Positions 47,001-62,000 of a stretch of 64,000 nucleotides of DNA are shown here, piece by piece; the stretch's first letter is position 1, and every line of letters begins with the position of its first letter. Under the pieces are notes generated by a model. The model saw only the letters and a program-made list of their open reading frames with translations, ran no database searches and was not told the DNA's origin. The DNA comes from Heloderma charlesbogerti (Eukaryota; Chordata; Lepidosauria; Squamata; Helodermatidae). The stretch spans positions 620,001-684,000 of the forward strand of contig JANEZZ010001909.1 in assembly GCA_026122225.1 (NCBI GenBank), in the 5' to 3' direction. The position numbers and the translations under genes are program-made.

Positions 47001-50000
47001 TATTCACACAGCAGCCCATGGGGGCTGCTGAATACTTGGATGTCTGGGCTTTTGCCAAAAAGAAAAAAAAGGCTCTCAGTGAGAGTTTTGACTTCAGAAG
47101 GACTACAAATACTGTCTGCTTTGCTGCAGAAACTACATCCACTATGGCAGCCTTCCCCAACCTGATGCCCTCCAGATGTGTTGGACTACAACTCCAACAC
47201 AGCTGGAGGACAGCAGGTTGGAGAAGGCTCTACTATGTGCTCGAGCAGAAGCTATGGAGAAGATCTCAGCAGCAAGGGAGGAGAACTCGCCATGAGATTG
47301 CAGGACACCGACTATGCAGCAGGACTGCACAAGTCTCAGCAGATATTTTAGTGGGCATTGCACTCAAGCCAAGGGTGGAGACAGAAAGAAGCTCTGAAGA
47401 ACATGACTAGAAAAGAGAACAAAGGGGGTACCATTCAAGATGAATCATTCATAACCTGACAGAGGGTATGAGGGATCTGGGGAAGTGGTTCAAAATGCCC
47501 GTGGCTATGTGACCCAAATGATAAATGTTGTATCTAGCTCCCTTCCTCTAGGATTCTTTTTGGAGCCTTCGCCAACTTGGGAGTTAAGGAAAGGAAGGAT
47601 AAAAACGCATACATCAAGAACGCAGAGACCCCAAGCTCTGGCTCCAGAGAGTTGAAGGAATAAGGATCATCAGTGGGGACACCCAAAAATGTGGCTGGAA
47701 AGACTTAATGTAAAAACAGAGCATGAGCAAATTGTGAAGAGAAGACATAGGTGACAGTGAGTTTGGAAGATGCCCAGTGGATTAACACTGAACCTAGCAA
47801 GAGAAACCCCACTAAGTTGGCCAGAAGGTAACTCTTAAGCGTGACATCCAGCCCAGAGTTGAAAAATAAAAAACCCAACAAGTTGGACCGTGTGACTTCC
47901 TGGATTAAATGAGTTCACACCTGAGCAAAAGCCACTGGACTGGCACAATCATGTCCTCTAAGTATGCCAAAAATTCTCCTTTGTGGCTGCAAGTTTTCAA
48001 AGCTGGCTTAAGCGTCAAAGAGAAAGTTAAACACATGAGAGCAATGGGACAAGAGTGGACTGAGGAAGAACAGGGGAGCCATCTGGGTGGGAGGGAAGCA
48101 AGCGCTGATCTCACAGCAGCACGGATTTCCTTTGGGAACTGAGGAACGCGAAGTCCGCAGCTGTCCTTGGCAAGAGACAAGGAAAGGCGTGAGGAGGACT
48201 GCCAGAGAGCAGCCTTCGCTACGTGCAAAGCCTCACCATATCCCTGGCCACGGTTGCGGTTCTGGCGGTTGCGTTTGTTGCGGTTGTTGCGCCGGTTTGT
48301 CCGCTTCTCAGAGGGCGGGAGCAGTTTCCTGGCCTCTTCCTTGTATTTGGTGACGAGGGGCTGGGCCTCCTCCTTCGCAAGCGCTTCATACAGGACTTCA
48401 TCTATGTAGTCACACTTCTCCGGAAGAGAGAAGTTGGCTGGGATCGGATGGAAACAGAAGGAGAAAGGGCACAAACATCAGACCATGTTCTTGATTACCC
48501 TGCTTTGCAGCAGCGGGGAAAATCAGTAGTGCTCACCAACCCAAACCACTTGCCTACCACCATGTGTCTTGTGTCCCTTCTGACCCTTTGTGGAGCCTAC
48601 CTTTCATCTCCAGCATCACTGACTCAGGCACATCGTCCCCTTCAGCTTCCTCCCTTTGTTCCAGCCTGTCTTCCCAGTCCTCCTCACTGGGAACCAGCAC
48701 AATGACCTTCCGAATGAACCCCTTGAAGGGGAGCAGCTTCCGTCGTTGGCCAGAGTTGTACACATTACACTGAAAGGAAAGAAGGAAGGAAAGGGCTTCA
48801 GAGATGTATTATTATTATCTGCCTTTTTTCCTCTTGCAAGGAACCCAAGGCGGCTTACATTATCCTCCTCCTCCCCATTTTATCCTCACAATAACCCTGT
48901 AAGGTAGGTTAGGCTGAGAGTTAGTGACTGGCCCAAAGTCACCCAGTGAGCTTCATGGCCAAGTAGAGACTAGAGCTTGGGTCTCCTGAGTCCCAGCCCA
49001 ACATTGTAACCCCTACACCACACTGGCTTTCACAGTGACAGCTAAAAGCCAGAGGCATTCCCTGTAACTACAGTGGAGTAGCATGGAAATGCGCTAAGTC
49101 AGCCCATGTTCCAAGGCAGTCTGCTTCTGAGGACAAGGCAGTGTCTGAGGACAAGCCGCAGGGAATGGCTGTTGCCTTCTTACATAGTTCATGGCCTTCA
49201 CAGAAGCATCTGGTTGGCCACTGTGGGAAGCAGAATACTGAACTAGATGAACCACAGGTCTGACGCCGCAGGACTCCTTTTATTTAGTCTAATCCAGAGT
49301 CCTTTGGACTAAATCCAACATTACCTGTGTGGATTTCTGCTCATGCAATGGGAATTTCTCTTGCCCCGGGGGGCACCAGGGGCTTCAGGGGGCTTTGATC
49401 CGCCAGTCATGTCCAGACACTGTTGGATATAACCCTTAGTCTCAAGAAGAGCCCAGTAAGATGCTACCAAAGGAGCTTACAAGCAGAATGTGATGGAGAC
49501 AGCCCTTTCCCAGTTGTCCCCAGCATCTGGTAATTGGAGCTACACACAAGATCTATCTTCTACGAATTTGCCTACTCCCTTTAATAAGTGATCTAAGCTA
49601 TTGAACATCACCAAATGCTGCAACAGTGCACTCATTATGCAGCTCATTATGCACTGAGCTAGAATTAAACAGTGGATCTCTTTGTATACTGCCAGTCAAC
49701 TTTATTAGGGTCACCCAAGTACCAACATAATGGAGGATTAATTCCTCTTTCCATACTGTTCACAATACTAGAAATCTCCAGCCCACTGCCTCAAACCTTG
49801 TTTGTAGTAAAAGCACCAGCCACGTAAGCCTCTCTTTAAGGCTAATTTTATTTGCCACTTATTAATCTCCTGCTCTAAATGGGCTGAGGTATGTCGCACA
49901 CCACACAGACTGGAGGTATTAAAATGTGGCAACAGAGAGCCTTCCTCACCCAGGGATGGAAAATCCCGTATTTTTCATATCTTGTGAAGACTATAAATAA

Positions 50001-53000
50001 TTTTTAATTTTATAACTAAACTGTTTCCCTTTCCCCTGGAACTAGCCGCCCCTCCGTCCCACATTTAAGCAAAAATACCTGATCAAGAATAAAGTTTCTT
50101 TTTGTTCTGGGAGCAATCTGGACCAGCTTGCTGACACAACGGGCAGCTTGCTGAAGCAGCAGATCTCGAGCCGCAGTGTCCAGCGGTTCTTCAACTGTGG
50201 GACCCTTTGTCTGAAGAGAAAAAAATGACAGACAAAAGATTAATCAAGGAAATATTTTACAGAAACGCTCCACATGCTGTTCCTTTACAGAGTCAGAATT
50301 CAGACACTGATGACAAGGATGTTATCCTGGGACAACCCCTCTCTTCCAGTCACTGCTCTGTTGACATTTGTGGGTCATTTACAGGTCACCTCCCTGCCCT
50401 CTCTCTGAAACGCTGAACACCACCCATGCCTGCACAGCAGAGATAAAACACCTTTGCTGTTGCTTACATGGCCACTTATGTGGAAGTGAAAGAAGAATGA
50501 GTCCAGAGTCAAGGTTTCAACAGCAGATTCTCCCCACCACTGGTCTCTTTCAACTCACTGAGCTCCCATTCACCCTTCGAAAGTATACACAAATTAGACA
50601 CTGAAGGCAGTCAAGGAGTAGCTCCCCCCGCCCGCCGGATCACCAGATGTTATCCTGCTCTCCTTCCATGGCTGTGCCAAACAGCAGAGCAATATCAAGC
50701 TTTACAGGCCCAGTTCAATGTGCTGGCATTGACCATTACGCCCTGTGTCAGTGTTGTGGAACCTGTGGCCCTCCAGATGCTGTTGGGACTCAAACTCCCA
50801 TCAGCCCCAGCCAGCACAGCCAATGGTCAGAGATGATGGGAGCTGTAGTCCAGAAAGACATGGACAGCAGCAGGTTCCCCACCCCAACAGAAAATTAAAG
50901 CCTTGCTTTTTTGTTCACATTTTTGTGGAAATGACTTCGAGAACAGATGATTTCTGCTTTTCCTTACTGGTCACTGTCCTCAATCCTGTATGACAATTGC
51001 TTTATTATGCTTGTTTTAATTCTAGTTTGCTTTCCTATGAGCTACACTGTACGGTATCTGATGTAAAGGCAGGATGTAAATGTTTTAAAAAAAGAGATTT
51101 GTCAGGATTACGTTTGGCATGCAGGTCACTATCAAAAGGTCCGATCTGCTTGCCATTACTAATGACAGACACCCTTATTTGGATATGCTTCCAAATTGTT
51201 CTTAATAGCCTAGGTAAAATGAGGCAGACATTAGCCATGAGCAGAGAGAAACAAACATTGTCTCTGCAGGAGATGTCTAATCAGCCTTGGGAACACCTGT
51301 GGGGACATTGCTCCTTTGAAAGTGACTTCAGGCTTCTTACTTTCATTTGGTAGAGAACGGTGTCTGTCCCCAGGATGTTGTAGCGCTTATCTTGATTCTC
51401 TTGGGTGTGCTTCTGTGCCCAGTGGGTTTTCCCGCATCCTGGTAGCCCAACCATAAGCAGCACCTGTAATAGGGGTGGGGAGAGAGAACAAGCCCACAAG
51501 TTTAGATAGGCTGAAGTGTTGTCAGACTAGGCAGGCCCTGGAAGGTGGCAGTTGCCAAAGGATCATTAAGGTTACAGCAATGCTCGGAAATACCTCTCAC
51601 TGCAAAGCTCATGCAACCGCAATTGAAGTGGGCAATTTCAGAGGGTTGGGGGGCTTCATTGCCCCCTGAATCTCCCAGGTCTGCACCCTGCCACCAGGAG
51701 GGGCTGTGGTGCTGGAATCCCAGCAATTCTGCTGGGAAACAAGGCATGTAGGGAGCGTACGCCTTACTTCCCAGCCGAATAGCAGCAGAATAGCTGCAGC
51801 ATGGGACACACACAAATGGCCTTGGTGGGTTGCATGTGGCCTACCCCTGCTCTAGAAGGAAAAAGACAAAAGTTACGAACAGTTCTGGCCATCACATAAT
51901 AGCTTCCCTTTCACTAGTCCATCAGGATAGTGATGTAAAGATCTAGAGACAGGTTTTCCTCCGGAGGAAAGGGGGACAATCCCAACACTTGTAATTAAAA
52001 ACACACAGGATTTTGGAATCTTGTTAAAATGTCCACCTACATATCCCCTTCCTGGGAGACAACTAGCCCAAGAATGATGAAAACATAGGATGGAACAGAA
52101 GACACAAAAAGAAGAGAAGGCTTCTCTCCTCAGTAAATATTCCACTAGGGTCTGAAGGCACACAGGCAAACGGCTGCCTCTTGTCCCAAAGGAAACAGAC
52201 TGATGGAGGATGGCAACATTCTCCCCTCAACAAGGGCACCAATCAAATTTCACCAGAGCTAAAAAGACATAGCGGATAACCTAAGTACTAAGGTTGAAAG
52301 ATGAAGAGGGAAAAAACAGTATCAGACACAGTGATACTAGTGTCCAAGTGAGCAAGAGACAGTTCTGCAGTGACTGGAGCAGAGGCACTTATATTACCTC
52401 ACACTCCCCAGGGGTTTTGGGTGGCAGCGGAGTGCGCACTCGATCCTCAACAGGGACAGCATGAATGAAGACACAGTCCTCAGGAATGGGGAAGAAAGGC
52501 TCCTCCTTCTGGCCGAAGTTCACCTCCACAATGCAGTTTTTGCACAGCACGTGAGGCAGCAAAGCTCTGTCACTGAGCCCCTCTTTGCTGATCCGGAAGG
52601 CCACACCCAGGTCCTCCCCGTTCTTGGAGAAGGATAGCTCTACCTCTTCGCTTTCAAAGTTCTGTAATGGAGGACAGGCAAGCATGAGACCGGAGGATCC
52701 TTGGGGAACAAGTGCATGCTGTGTTCACACCAACACATGCTTTCAGAGCAATTTTCTAATCGCCTCCTGAAGACAAAGCAACGGAAGGCAAAGCTAGTTT
52801 TTTGCTGCAGCCAGTTGCAGGGACATTTAATAAGAAGCATGAAGGCAAACCTCGGGATGGCACATGCAGCACACAGTTGTGCCCTGAATGGTACTGCATC
52901 AAGGAAAGGAGCAGGAGTTAACTTTCCATTATTAGTTACACCTTGGATGTACAGAACCTTATTTCCCCTGCCCCGGCCTACTCCGAAGACACCGAAGAGG

Positions 53001-56000
53001 CCCCTCAAGAGCCGGCCCAAGGCCTCGCTCACTGCACTTACAGCAAAGCAACCGATCACATCATTCTCCCCAAAGGGCTGACCAAAGTCTTCGAATTGCC
53101 CATTTTCAGCCTTCAACCCTCGTCCATCGTAGCCATAAGAAAACTCATCCTCACCTAGAAGAGAGCAACACTTACTACGACTGCACCTTGAGCACTGATC
53201 TCCCCGAGGTGGCATCAAGCTCAGCTGCATAAGAGGATGTCCTACTCACCTAGCTGTGAACGAGAGAGATCAACAGACCATCCAACGCGAAGCAGCTGAG
53301 TCTCTGTGCAGCCTTCCTTCAGCGGGAGGTTTTGTGCCACCTAAGACAAACCAAGGGAGAATGGTCATTTGAGTTGCCTGTGAGAAAGTGAGGAAGTGGG
53401 CCTAGGAAAGCTAGCTGTTTCACCCAGGTCAGTTCCATCTGCACACTAATGTTTCTGGCAAATGGTGGAATAAGCTTTACTTGAATATAACCCCAAACAA
53501 ACCTGTTTCCAAAACAGGCCTCACGTCTGATCCCATTTAAGGCAGTTAATGCTGCAGCAGCACAAAAAAACCACCCCACAACCTCAATTAAAGATTAAAA
53601 AGTTATAATTTGCCATCACGTTCTGATCACACCCTTCGACTGGTGCCTCTACAAATATGAGCCACACCCCCTTAGTTAAGTGGCTGCAGTAGTCACAGGT
53701 CTGTTCCAACAAGGCAACTCTCCCCATTCTATAATTAAGTAACTATAGTAATTATAGTAATAATTCCCAGGACTTTAAAATTATGTTGTGATTCTAACAC
53801 TGTTTTAGCTTGGTGGGGTTTACTCCTCTGCTGCTTTGAATTGGTTTAGTGCTGTGTATTTTTATTCCTCTATTGTCTGATTTTAAAAGTGATGCATTTT
53901 CATCTATAGTTGTATTCTGTTGCCTTTTATTGTGTTATTGTAATTCTGTTTATTAACTTTCACTCTACATTGTAAGCTGTCTTGAAAACCATTATTAAGA
54001 GACCAAAAAATAACCTAAATAAAACTAAAACAGCAACAACCAGGTGAGTGATGTGCTATGCCTTAACTCCTTGGCAATGAAAGTCACCTCTCCCAAATGC
54101 ACTTCTACATCCTCTGTGTCCAAGTGTGTATTTTATTGTAAATACTCCCAAGAGAATACATATTGTTTTTTAGTATGGTTCTGAGGAAAACTTGTCAAAA
54201 CACCTTTGGCGGTTTTTAAAGCTACTTATTGTGCAGACCCAAATAGAAGCAAAAAATGAATGCATGGCAATTTAAACTATTAATAGTCTTGTCTGTCAGC
54301 TAAATAAGCTGAAACGAGGCTCCAGTTTCTTTAAAAAAAAAAAGCACAACTGTACATTAAAGTCCATCCCACTCAGATCTGGAGGGGAAGTTCAAGTGCT
54401 ACACTATCCCATTCACAACAAAGAGCAACTCCGCACCACATTCTGTTGGAATAAATGGAAATGTGCCAATCTTACTGACTCAGATCACACTTGTGGCTGA
54501 AAGCTTCTCCTCACCTTTGCCTCAAAGCAGACCTTCCCTTTTTTCACTCCGTGCGTGCTTTTTGCCCCAGACCACAGATTGGGGAATTTCTCAGAGAACA
54601 GAGGCTGTCCTCCATAGCGGTCCTTGGTGGCTCGGAAGTGGAGATCAGACGTATCTGGGTAACAAAACAAAAGCAGTGTGAGTTTAAAGTCAGAGCTTGG
54701 ATTGTGCCTGAAGTTGTAAAATTGCTTCAGAAGAGAAAACTTGATATGGATGAGCTGTGCCCACAAACAGTGCAGAAAACTATGCCAGTCTCCAGCTGGT
54801 ATTCATTGGTCAGATTCTGAGGCTTCTTGTAATGCTCAATGGCATCTAATCCCTCTTGTCCCTTTGGTAACTCATGCTGAACCCCCACAAATCCTCTCAA
54901 ACCAGGCCTTGCTATAGAGGAGGATGAAAACGTGCACATTACACTGAACTGATTCTGAACATAGATGCTTCTATTTTGATGGGAAGCAACCAAGTACCCT
55001 TAACTCTGATCAAAGCTGCTTTTTTTTGGTTTAAAAATCTGGAGTAGCCAAACAAAGCCACATCTTTAAACCACTGGTTATTGACCAGTAAAGTGACTCA
55101 AGCTAGGAGTTGATGACATGCCTAACCCATCTCTCTAAATGAATGAAGGTTGCTCTGTACCCTGCTGATAGTCAGTACTTAAAGACCACACAGCCTCTCT
55201 CTTTGCTTCCTCAGTATTCTTTCTGTTCGCCTTCTCCATTTGAGCTTTTTTGCATCCTGGTTTAGAATAAGACCAAGCATTTCCAGAGAAGCCACCTATT
55301 TCAATTTTTAGCTACACTTAGGGAAGCTGTTGTTGTTGTTCAGTTGTTAAGTCGTGTCCGACTCTTCGTGGCCCCATGGGCCAAGCCTTCCTGTCCTCCG
55401 TTCATTCCCGGAGCGTGCTCAAGTTCATATTCATTGCATCGGTGATGCTATCTAGCCATCTCATCCTCTGCCGTCCCCTTCTCCTTTTGCCTTCAGTCTT
55501 TCCCAGGGAGTTTTCTCTTCGCATTAGGTGGCCAAAATACTGGAGCTTCAGCTTCAGTATCTGTCCTTCCAATGAGCACTCAGGGTTGATTTCCTTTAGG
55601 ATGGACTGATTTGACCTCCTTGCAGTCCAGGGGATTCGTAAGAGTCTTCTCCAGCACCACAGTTCGAAGGCATCAATTCTTTGGCGCTCAGCCTTCCTTA
55701 TAGTCCAGCTCTCACAGCCATATGTTACTACTGGGAAAACCATAGCTTTGATTAGACGGACCTTTGTCAGCAAGGTGATGTCTCTGCTTCTTACTATGCC
55801 GTCTAGGTTTGCCATAGCTTTCCTCCCAAGGAGCAAGCATCTTTTAATGTCATGGCTACAGTCACCGTCTGCAGTGATCTTGGAGCCCAAGAAATAAAAT
55901 CTGTCACTGCTTCCATTTCTTCCCCTTCTATATGCCAGGAAGTGATGGGGCCAGATGCCATGATCTTCGTTCCTCTGCCTCTTCGAAACCCCACTTGTAC

Positions 56001-59000
56001 TTCCAGTAGTTCTCGGTTCACATGCTGCTGAAGCCTAGCTTGTAGGATTTTGAGCATAACCTTGCTGGCATGTGAAATAAGCGCAATTGTACGGTAGTTT
56101 GAACGCTCTTTGGCGTTGCCCTTCTTTGGAATTGGAATGTAAACTGACCTTTTCCAGTCTTGTGGCCACTGTTGAGTGTTCCAAATTTGTTGGCAAATTG
56201 AGTGCAGCACTTTAACAGCATCATCTTTTAGGTATAGGGTTTTAGTTCTACAAATATCGATATTTTGGGGGATCTATAGAGGACATGCCTTCATGAACTC
56301 AATTGTTTATGTTTGTAAACTTATCATAGTTTCAACAGGGGTTGCTGTTTTGTTTTAAAAAACATTTTAAAGAAGAAAAATTCAAAGCACAGCTTTCAAC
56401 TACACCTTCTTTACTACCGAGTTGACTTCTTCATAAGGGCAGATGACTGATGCTGCCCTGATGGAGAAAACTGAAATTCACCTGATGGGATGAGCCATAT
56501 TCTCTCTCACCCCCCCTCCCATGGTATCAGACAAAATTTTCCAGTTGTCTGATACAGTTCAGACAGTGTATGGAATACGTACTTGTGTCCAGGATCACAA
56601 CAGTCTCCTCATCCTCTTCCCTGGCCTCCTCTTCCGGAGGTGGTGGAGACTTGGATCTATATCAAATGGAAAGGAATAACCAACATAATAATGTAAAAAA
56701 TGTCTTTCTAATTTAACACTAAGAAGACTCCCCAGGTATGGCAGTAGTTATACTGAAATCCACTGATAGGCCACTGGTCAATTCCTGGTGGATCACAAAG
56801 CACCCGCTGGAGTTCTTGCAAAGAATGCTGGAGTAGACGGCCCCATTCAGCAAAGCCACATACTCAAAATCACTTCATATAGGCTAGCTGTGGCTTAACT
56901 GTTCAGAGATCCCAAGTATGCATATTTGTAACACTTATCAGTGGATCACAGGGAGCCGAGTTTTAAAAAAGGTAAGACCATGTAAAACTGGTTAGCCCTC
57001 CCCATACCTACTGAACCCTACCCTCCAAATCCTCCATACCACGTCTTGTTTCACTCTCAGCTGGCAAACTGGCTTGGATTCCTAACCAAAATGACCCGCA
57101 TCTCACCGGCTATTGTAAGCCTCCTCTCGGAACTCATAGTAAGCACGGCCATGCTCTTCCTTCTCGTCCCGTTGTCTTTTTAGCCCATGGCGTTCACCAT
57201 CTGGGCCAGCCTGCTTGGCTTTCTCATCTTCCTCGTTTGCTGTAAGGAGGCAGGAGGACAAACAGACAGACTTTGTTGAGAGCAATCTAAAACTAATTCA
57301 CTCACACAGATGAGCCCCACTAGCATCTCCTGCCTTAGAATCAAACACACATACGGTGTTTATCTCGGACTCCTGGATCAGCCCAAATCCCTTGTGCCCA
57401 AGGTAAGGGAAATAGTTTATAAACAAGCCTTGCATTGCCTTTCTAGTTCACAGTTATCCATGTCATGAGACTCCTGGAAGGCAAAGTGGCACGCTTTGTT
57501 TTTGGGCATAAATATTACAAAGGAATTTCATACTGCAAATCAAAACTGGATAGTGAATGCAGAATAAGATGTGACTATACTGTGCACAGATAAGATCTTT
57601 AAGTGTTGTATGCCTGTGAGTAATTTCCAATTTCTTCATTTTATACTGACTGTCATTCAAAGGGACTCAATTTTAGAAGATTTTTTTTCATCAACAGCAG
57701 AGTATTTTCCATTTTTAAGGGGAAAGAGGTGTATGATAAATCAGTAATATTCCCGATACACTAATTATTTTGTAACGGAACAAGGGATTGTGAGAGAGCT
57801 AGACAGGCAGAAAAAAGAGACCATTTACCTCAGAATATCTGAATTAAGTGATGCAATATAGCACACTTGTTTTTTAAAGCATTTTTCAATTTGCAACTGT
57901 GAGCTCATTCGTAGCAAAAGGCTTAGAGAGTGCAATAAGAACCCATGTGACTTTGAAGCACCACCTGAAGCTACTCTTATCCAGCAATCCTATACATGTC
58001 TTACTAGGAAGTAAGCCCCACTATGTTCAACAGGCCTTACCCCCTAACAAGCATGCTTAGGATTGACCCTTAAACAGTTAAACTGTCTGAATTTCTCAAG
58101 AATGAAACAAACCTCTACAGCAAGCACATGACAGACCAAGCTTTCTCTAAACGACCTCTTGTGTGGTCTCATCACTTTATAATATCCAAACCTCACCATG
58201 CATCATTCCTAGATAAGAAACACCAGATGTTCAACCCAAAATTTCACAGGGCTTAGCATTCAGGTAAGGAACACACAAAGGCACCATTACTACATTTTAT
58301 GTGGATAAACCTGGAAAACACCTCAGGAACTGCAGTAGGCTATACTAGAAACAAGGAAAGACTGTCCCAACCATGTCTGGGTACCAGGAGTATCTTAAAT
58401 TAAGGATAGTTCATTCAAGAAAAAAATTCAAAAGTGCCAGTCTGAGATTGTAAAACTCTCGGCATGCCTTATTCTTGTGATCTGCTATCCACTAAACACC
58501 AATTTGACAGCAGTACCAGGTAAACACACCCCTCCAACTTCTAGTTCTTCAAAGTCCAAGGTCAAACCACTGCAAAATGCCTATTAATAATTTCATAGTT
58601 CTGCTTAGAAAACTTGATGCAGCATACCAGAACAATATGAGTTACGAGCCAGGGAGTCCCAAGTTCAAATCTCAACTCTGCTACTAAGGGAGCAATCCTA
58701 TAGGGATAGTTGGATGCCTCCAAACTCGGAGGCGACTGCCTATCCAATGCTCGGTGGGAGGAATGCAGAGGGGATCGTCTCCTCCACGGTCCAGCCACCC
58801 TGCATTTGCGGCTAGATGGCCAATTTCACCTGTCTAGCCACGGGACATCTGAGTGTGAGGTGGGGAGGTCGGATGACACATAGGAAGTGTTGTACCAGCA
58901 CTTATGAATTCCCCGCCTCTGGGAATGCCACCTTTACTCCCACTCCGTGCTGCTCTTATGAGCGTGGAGATGATCCATGCTGCCTATGAGGCAGCGGGGG

Positions 59001-62000
59001 AGAGGGTGGGGAGCTGGTTCTCTGGAAACTGACCAATCCTATGGCCATCTAGCCACTGTCTAGTGGCCATAGGATTGAGCTGTAAGTCTCTCTGTGACCT
59101 TAAAACAGGCCATTATCCTGTCAGCCTCACATGACCCCCACCCCCAACAAAATGGGAATACTGACCTCTTTGCAGGCCCATTGCCAAGCTTACCAATATA
59201 ATGTTCCGTGCCTTGAACAGTTAACATTTATGAATGGCTAAGTATTTTTCTTGTGGCATGATAGAAATGGAGAACCTGTCTCAGGAATCCTTTCTTCCTT
59301 CCTGTCTACCAGTTGTGGAAACTGGAATCATAGTAATTATTCCAACATTATTACTACATGGTGCTTTACAAAGATTAATAAACCAAACAAGCAGTTCCCT
59401 GCCCACAGGGAACTAACCAACACTTGTAGTACTTTACAGCAGCCTTCTCCAACCTGGTGCCCTCCAGATGTTTTGGATTAAACCTGCCACCAGCCCCAGC
59501 CAGAATGTTCACTGGGAATAGTAGTCTAAAACATCTAGCGCCAGGTTAGGCTAGGCTGATTATCTAAGTGTTTCAAGTTCTTCACATATATTTATCACAT
59601 TTTTATTGCAGCCCTTCTCCAAAGAGCTCATAGTAGTGGGCATGTCCCCATTTTAACTTCACAACAGCCCTGCAATGTAGGTTAGACTGGGAGGATAAGT
59701 GGCTCAAGGTCATATCCAGGAAACTTCATGGCCAACTGAGGATTCAACTCGAAGACACTCCAGTCCGACTCTGACACTTGCCACAACCCAGGCAGGCTCT
59801 CATTACCTCAGCAATCTTTATTTAAACCAACACTGTAAGAGAGAGTTCAGTATTATACCCACATTGTGGGGAGGAAGAAAGAAAGAGGCTTGCCCTAGCC
59901 TAGAGGCTACCTAGTACATTTGTGAGAGGCAAGATTTGAACCTGAAATTTCATGGCTCACAATGCAGCCACTACAATGAGTATTTATTTATACAGAGCCA
60001 TTAATGTGCCCAGCCCTTTACAGAGTAATCTCCTATAGACAATTTAGTGCCTGCTGATTGCATTTTATATACATGACAAACGAACTGTCTTATGGCAGAA
60101 GCTTTCTTGAACAGAATGGGTTGGATCCAGATGTAGTCATACTTAGAGTAGACCCACTGAAATAATTGATTTCATCGGATGTATTCTAAGCATGAATAGA
60201 TCTGGATTGAACCTTTGACTTGCTACATTTCTATGCAAAGGTCAAACGTATACAAAAAACATAGTGTGATTATTCAGAATAGTAATTTGTGATAACACCA
60301 TCTTTCGTACACCAATTACTACAGTTGTGAATTTACCACAATAAGTCTGTTAATCTTTTAGCAGGCCACAAGATAACTTTGTTTTTGTTCAGCAACCATC
60401 AACAAGTTATCTGTTGGCCCATAACAAATCTACTAGCTTTCTAGTAGATTTGTAGTAGTACTACAAACCCCCTTTTTCTTTCTCCTGTTAACAGGCTAAT
60501 AGCCTGATTCTATGCATGTTTACATAAAAGTAAACCCTAATGTGTCCATTAAGGGCTTAATTCTGGGTCAAGTGCACACAGGAATACAACCTAACAGCCC
60601 AAATCCTATGCAGATTTATTTCAGAAGCAAGTCCCACTCATTTGAAAAGAACTTACTCCCTAGTAAGACTGCAATCCTGTGGATCTTATCCTATGCACAC
60701 TGACTTGGATGTAAGCCCCCGTTGAAACCAATGTGAATTATTTCCAAACAAAAACCCACAGGCCAGGGCTGTGCCAAGGCTACCTTCCTGAACGGCTCAT
60801 AATGATGATGGAACAAAAACATATAATTGATAACAGAACTAACAATAACTTAATAGGAATGACAACCTAATGGACTGGATCCAGAGTTAGTCATACTTAG
60901 AGCACACCTACTGAAATAAATTTTGTTGTAAGTAACTTAAGTCCCAATGATTTCAATAGTTCAGCTATGTGTAGATCTAACCCCTGGCTAATCATCACCA
61001 TTGCAAACAGGTAGTAATAATGATCACATACAAGTAGTAATAATGACAATAATCATATAGCTAACAACAATAACCACCCCTGTCACCATCAACATATAGG
61101 TAGCAAAAATAAACCATAATAAACATAAAACTAACAACACCCCACCCCAATCATCAACATATAGAATTGTATCTAATGGGTTGCATCCAATGTTGGCCTA
61201 ACTTAAGCCACTTTGGTTGCAATGGGTCTACCCTAAGTAGGACTAACATGGGATACAGCCCATAGGCAGCAATAAGAGTAATAAACAAGGAGCTGGCAAT
61301 GGGCCTACTCTCAGTATAGCTCAAGTCCCACAGACTGCAATAGGCCTACCCTAAGAAAGACTACCACGGGATACAATCCACAGGTAGCGATAACAAACAG
61401 TAATAAACAAGCAGCTAATAATGGGCCTACTCTAAGTAGTCGTGGCATTGATTGCAATGGGTCTACCTAAGTGGGCCTAACATGGGATACAACCCACTGA
61501 CAGCCATAATAAACGGCAATAAACATGGAGCTAATAATAACAACCTTCATCAACAGGGATCGTAATGACGACAGCGATGTCAGGCAGCTACTGCGCCGCC
61601 GCCGCTAATGACGGCGATCTCGAGGTTGCCGCCACCGCGCCTCCCGCCTTACCCTCCTGCTCTCCTTCCCGCTTGGCCTCGGCGTCTCCCCCGGCCGCCG
61701 CTTCGCCGCCGCCTTCCTCAGAGGCCCGCTGAGCGCCGTTGACTCCGCCGTCGCCACTGGCAGGCTGCGGCTGGGCCTGGCCTTCGCCCTGCTCGCCGGC
61801 CTGCGGAGGCTGGGCTTGGCCGCTTCCCGCCTGCTGCTGCTCCGGCGGCGGCTCCTCCTCGTCGGCCAGCAGCGCCTCCTCGTCCTCCTCGTCCTCGTCC
61901 TCCTCGTCGTCTTCGTCGTCCTCGTCGTCGTTTTCGCCTCCGACGCCCAAGCGGGCCCTGCTCAGGCTCTGCCCGGCCGCCGCCGCCGCCCCGGCCTCCG

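Larger units (their letters stand above)
44167..61652. other. Introns of HNRNPUL2
   Basis: Thirteen introns; intron 1 (57240-61652) is the longest. Repeats are listed separately. 49050-50078, 51480-52397 and 56680-57100 hold mostly unique sequence without coding signal; 49080-49280 resembles a SINE body ('ggccactgtgggaagcagaatactgaactagatgaacc'). Confidence 0.7.

Noticed and set aside
61190..61545. CRISPR-like array
   Set aside because: The periodic repeat is a eukaryotic tandem of about 117 bp without short identical repeats and unique spacers.
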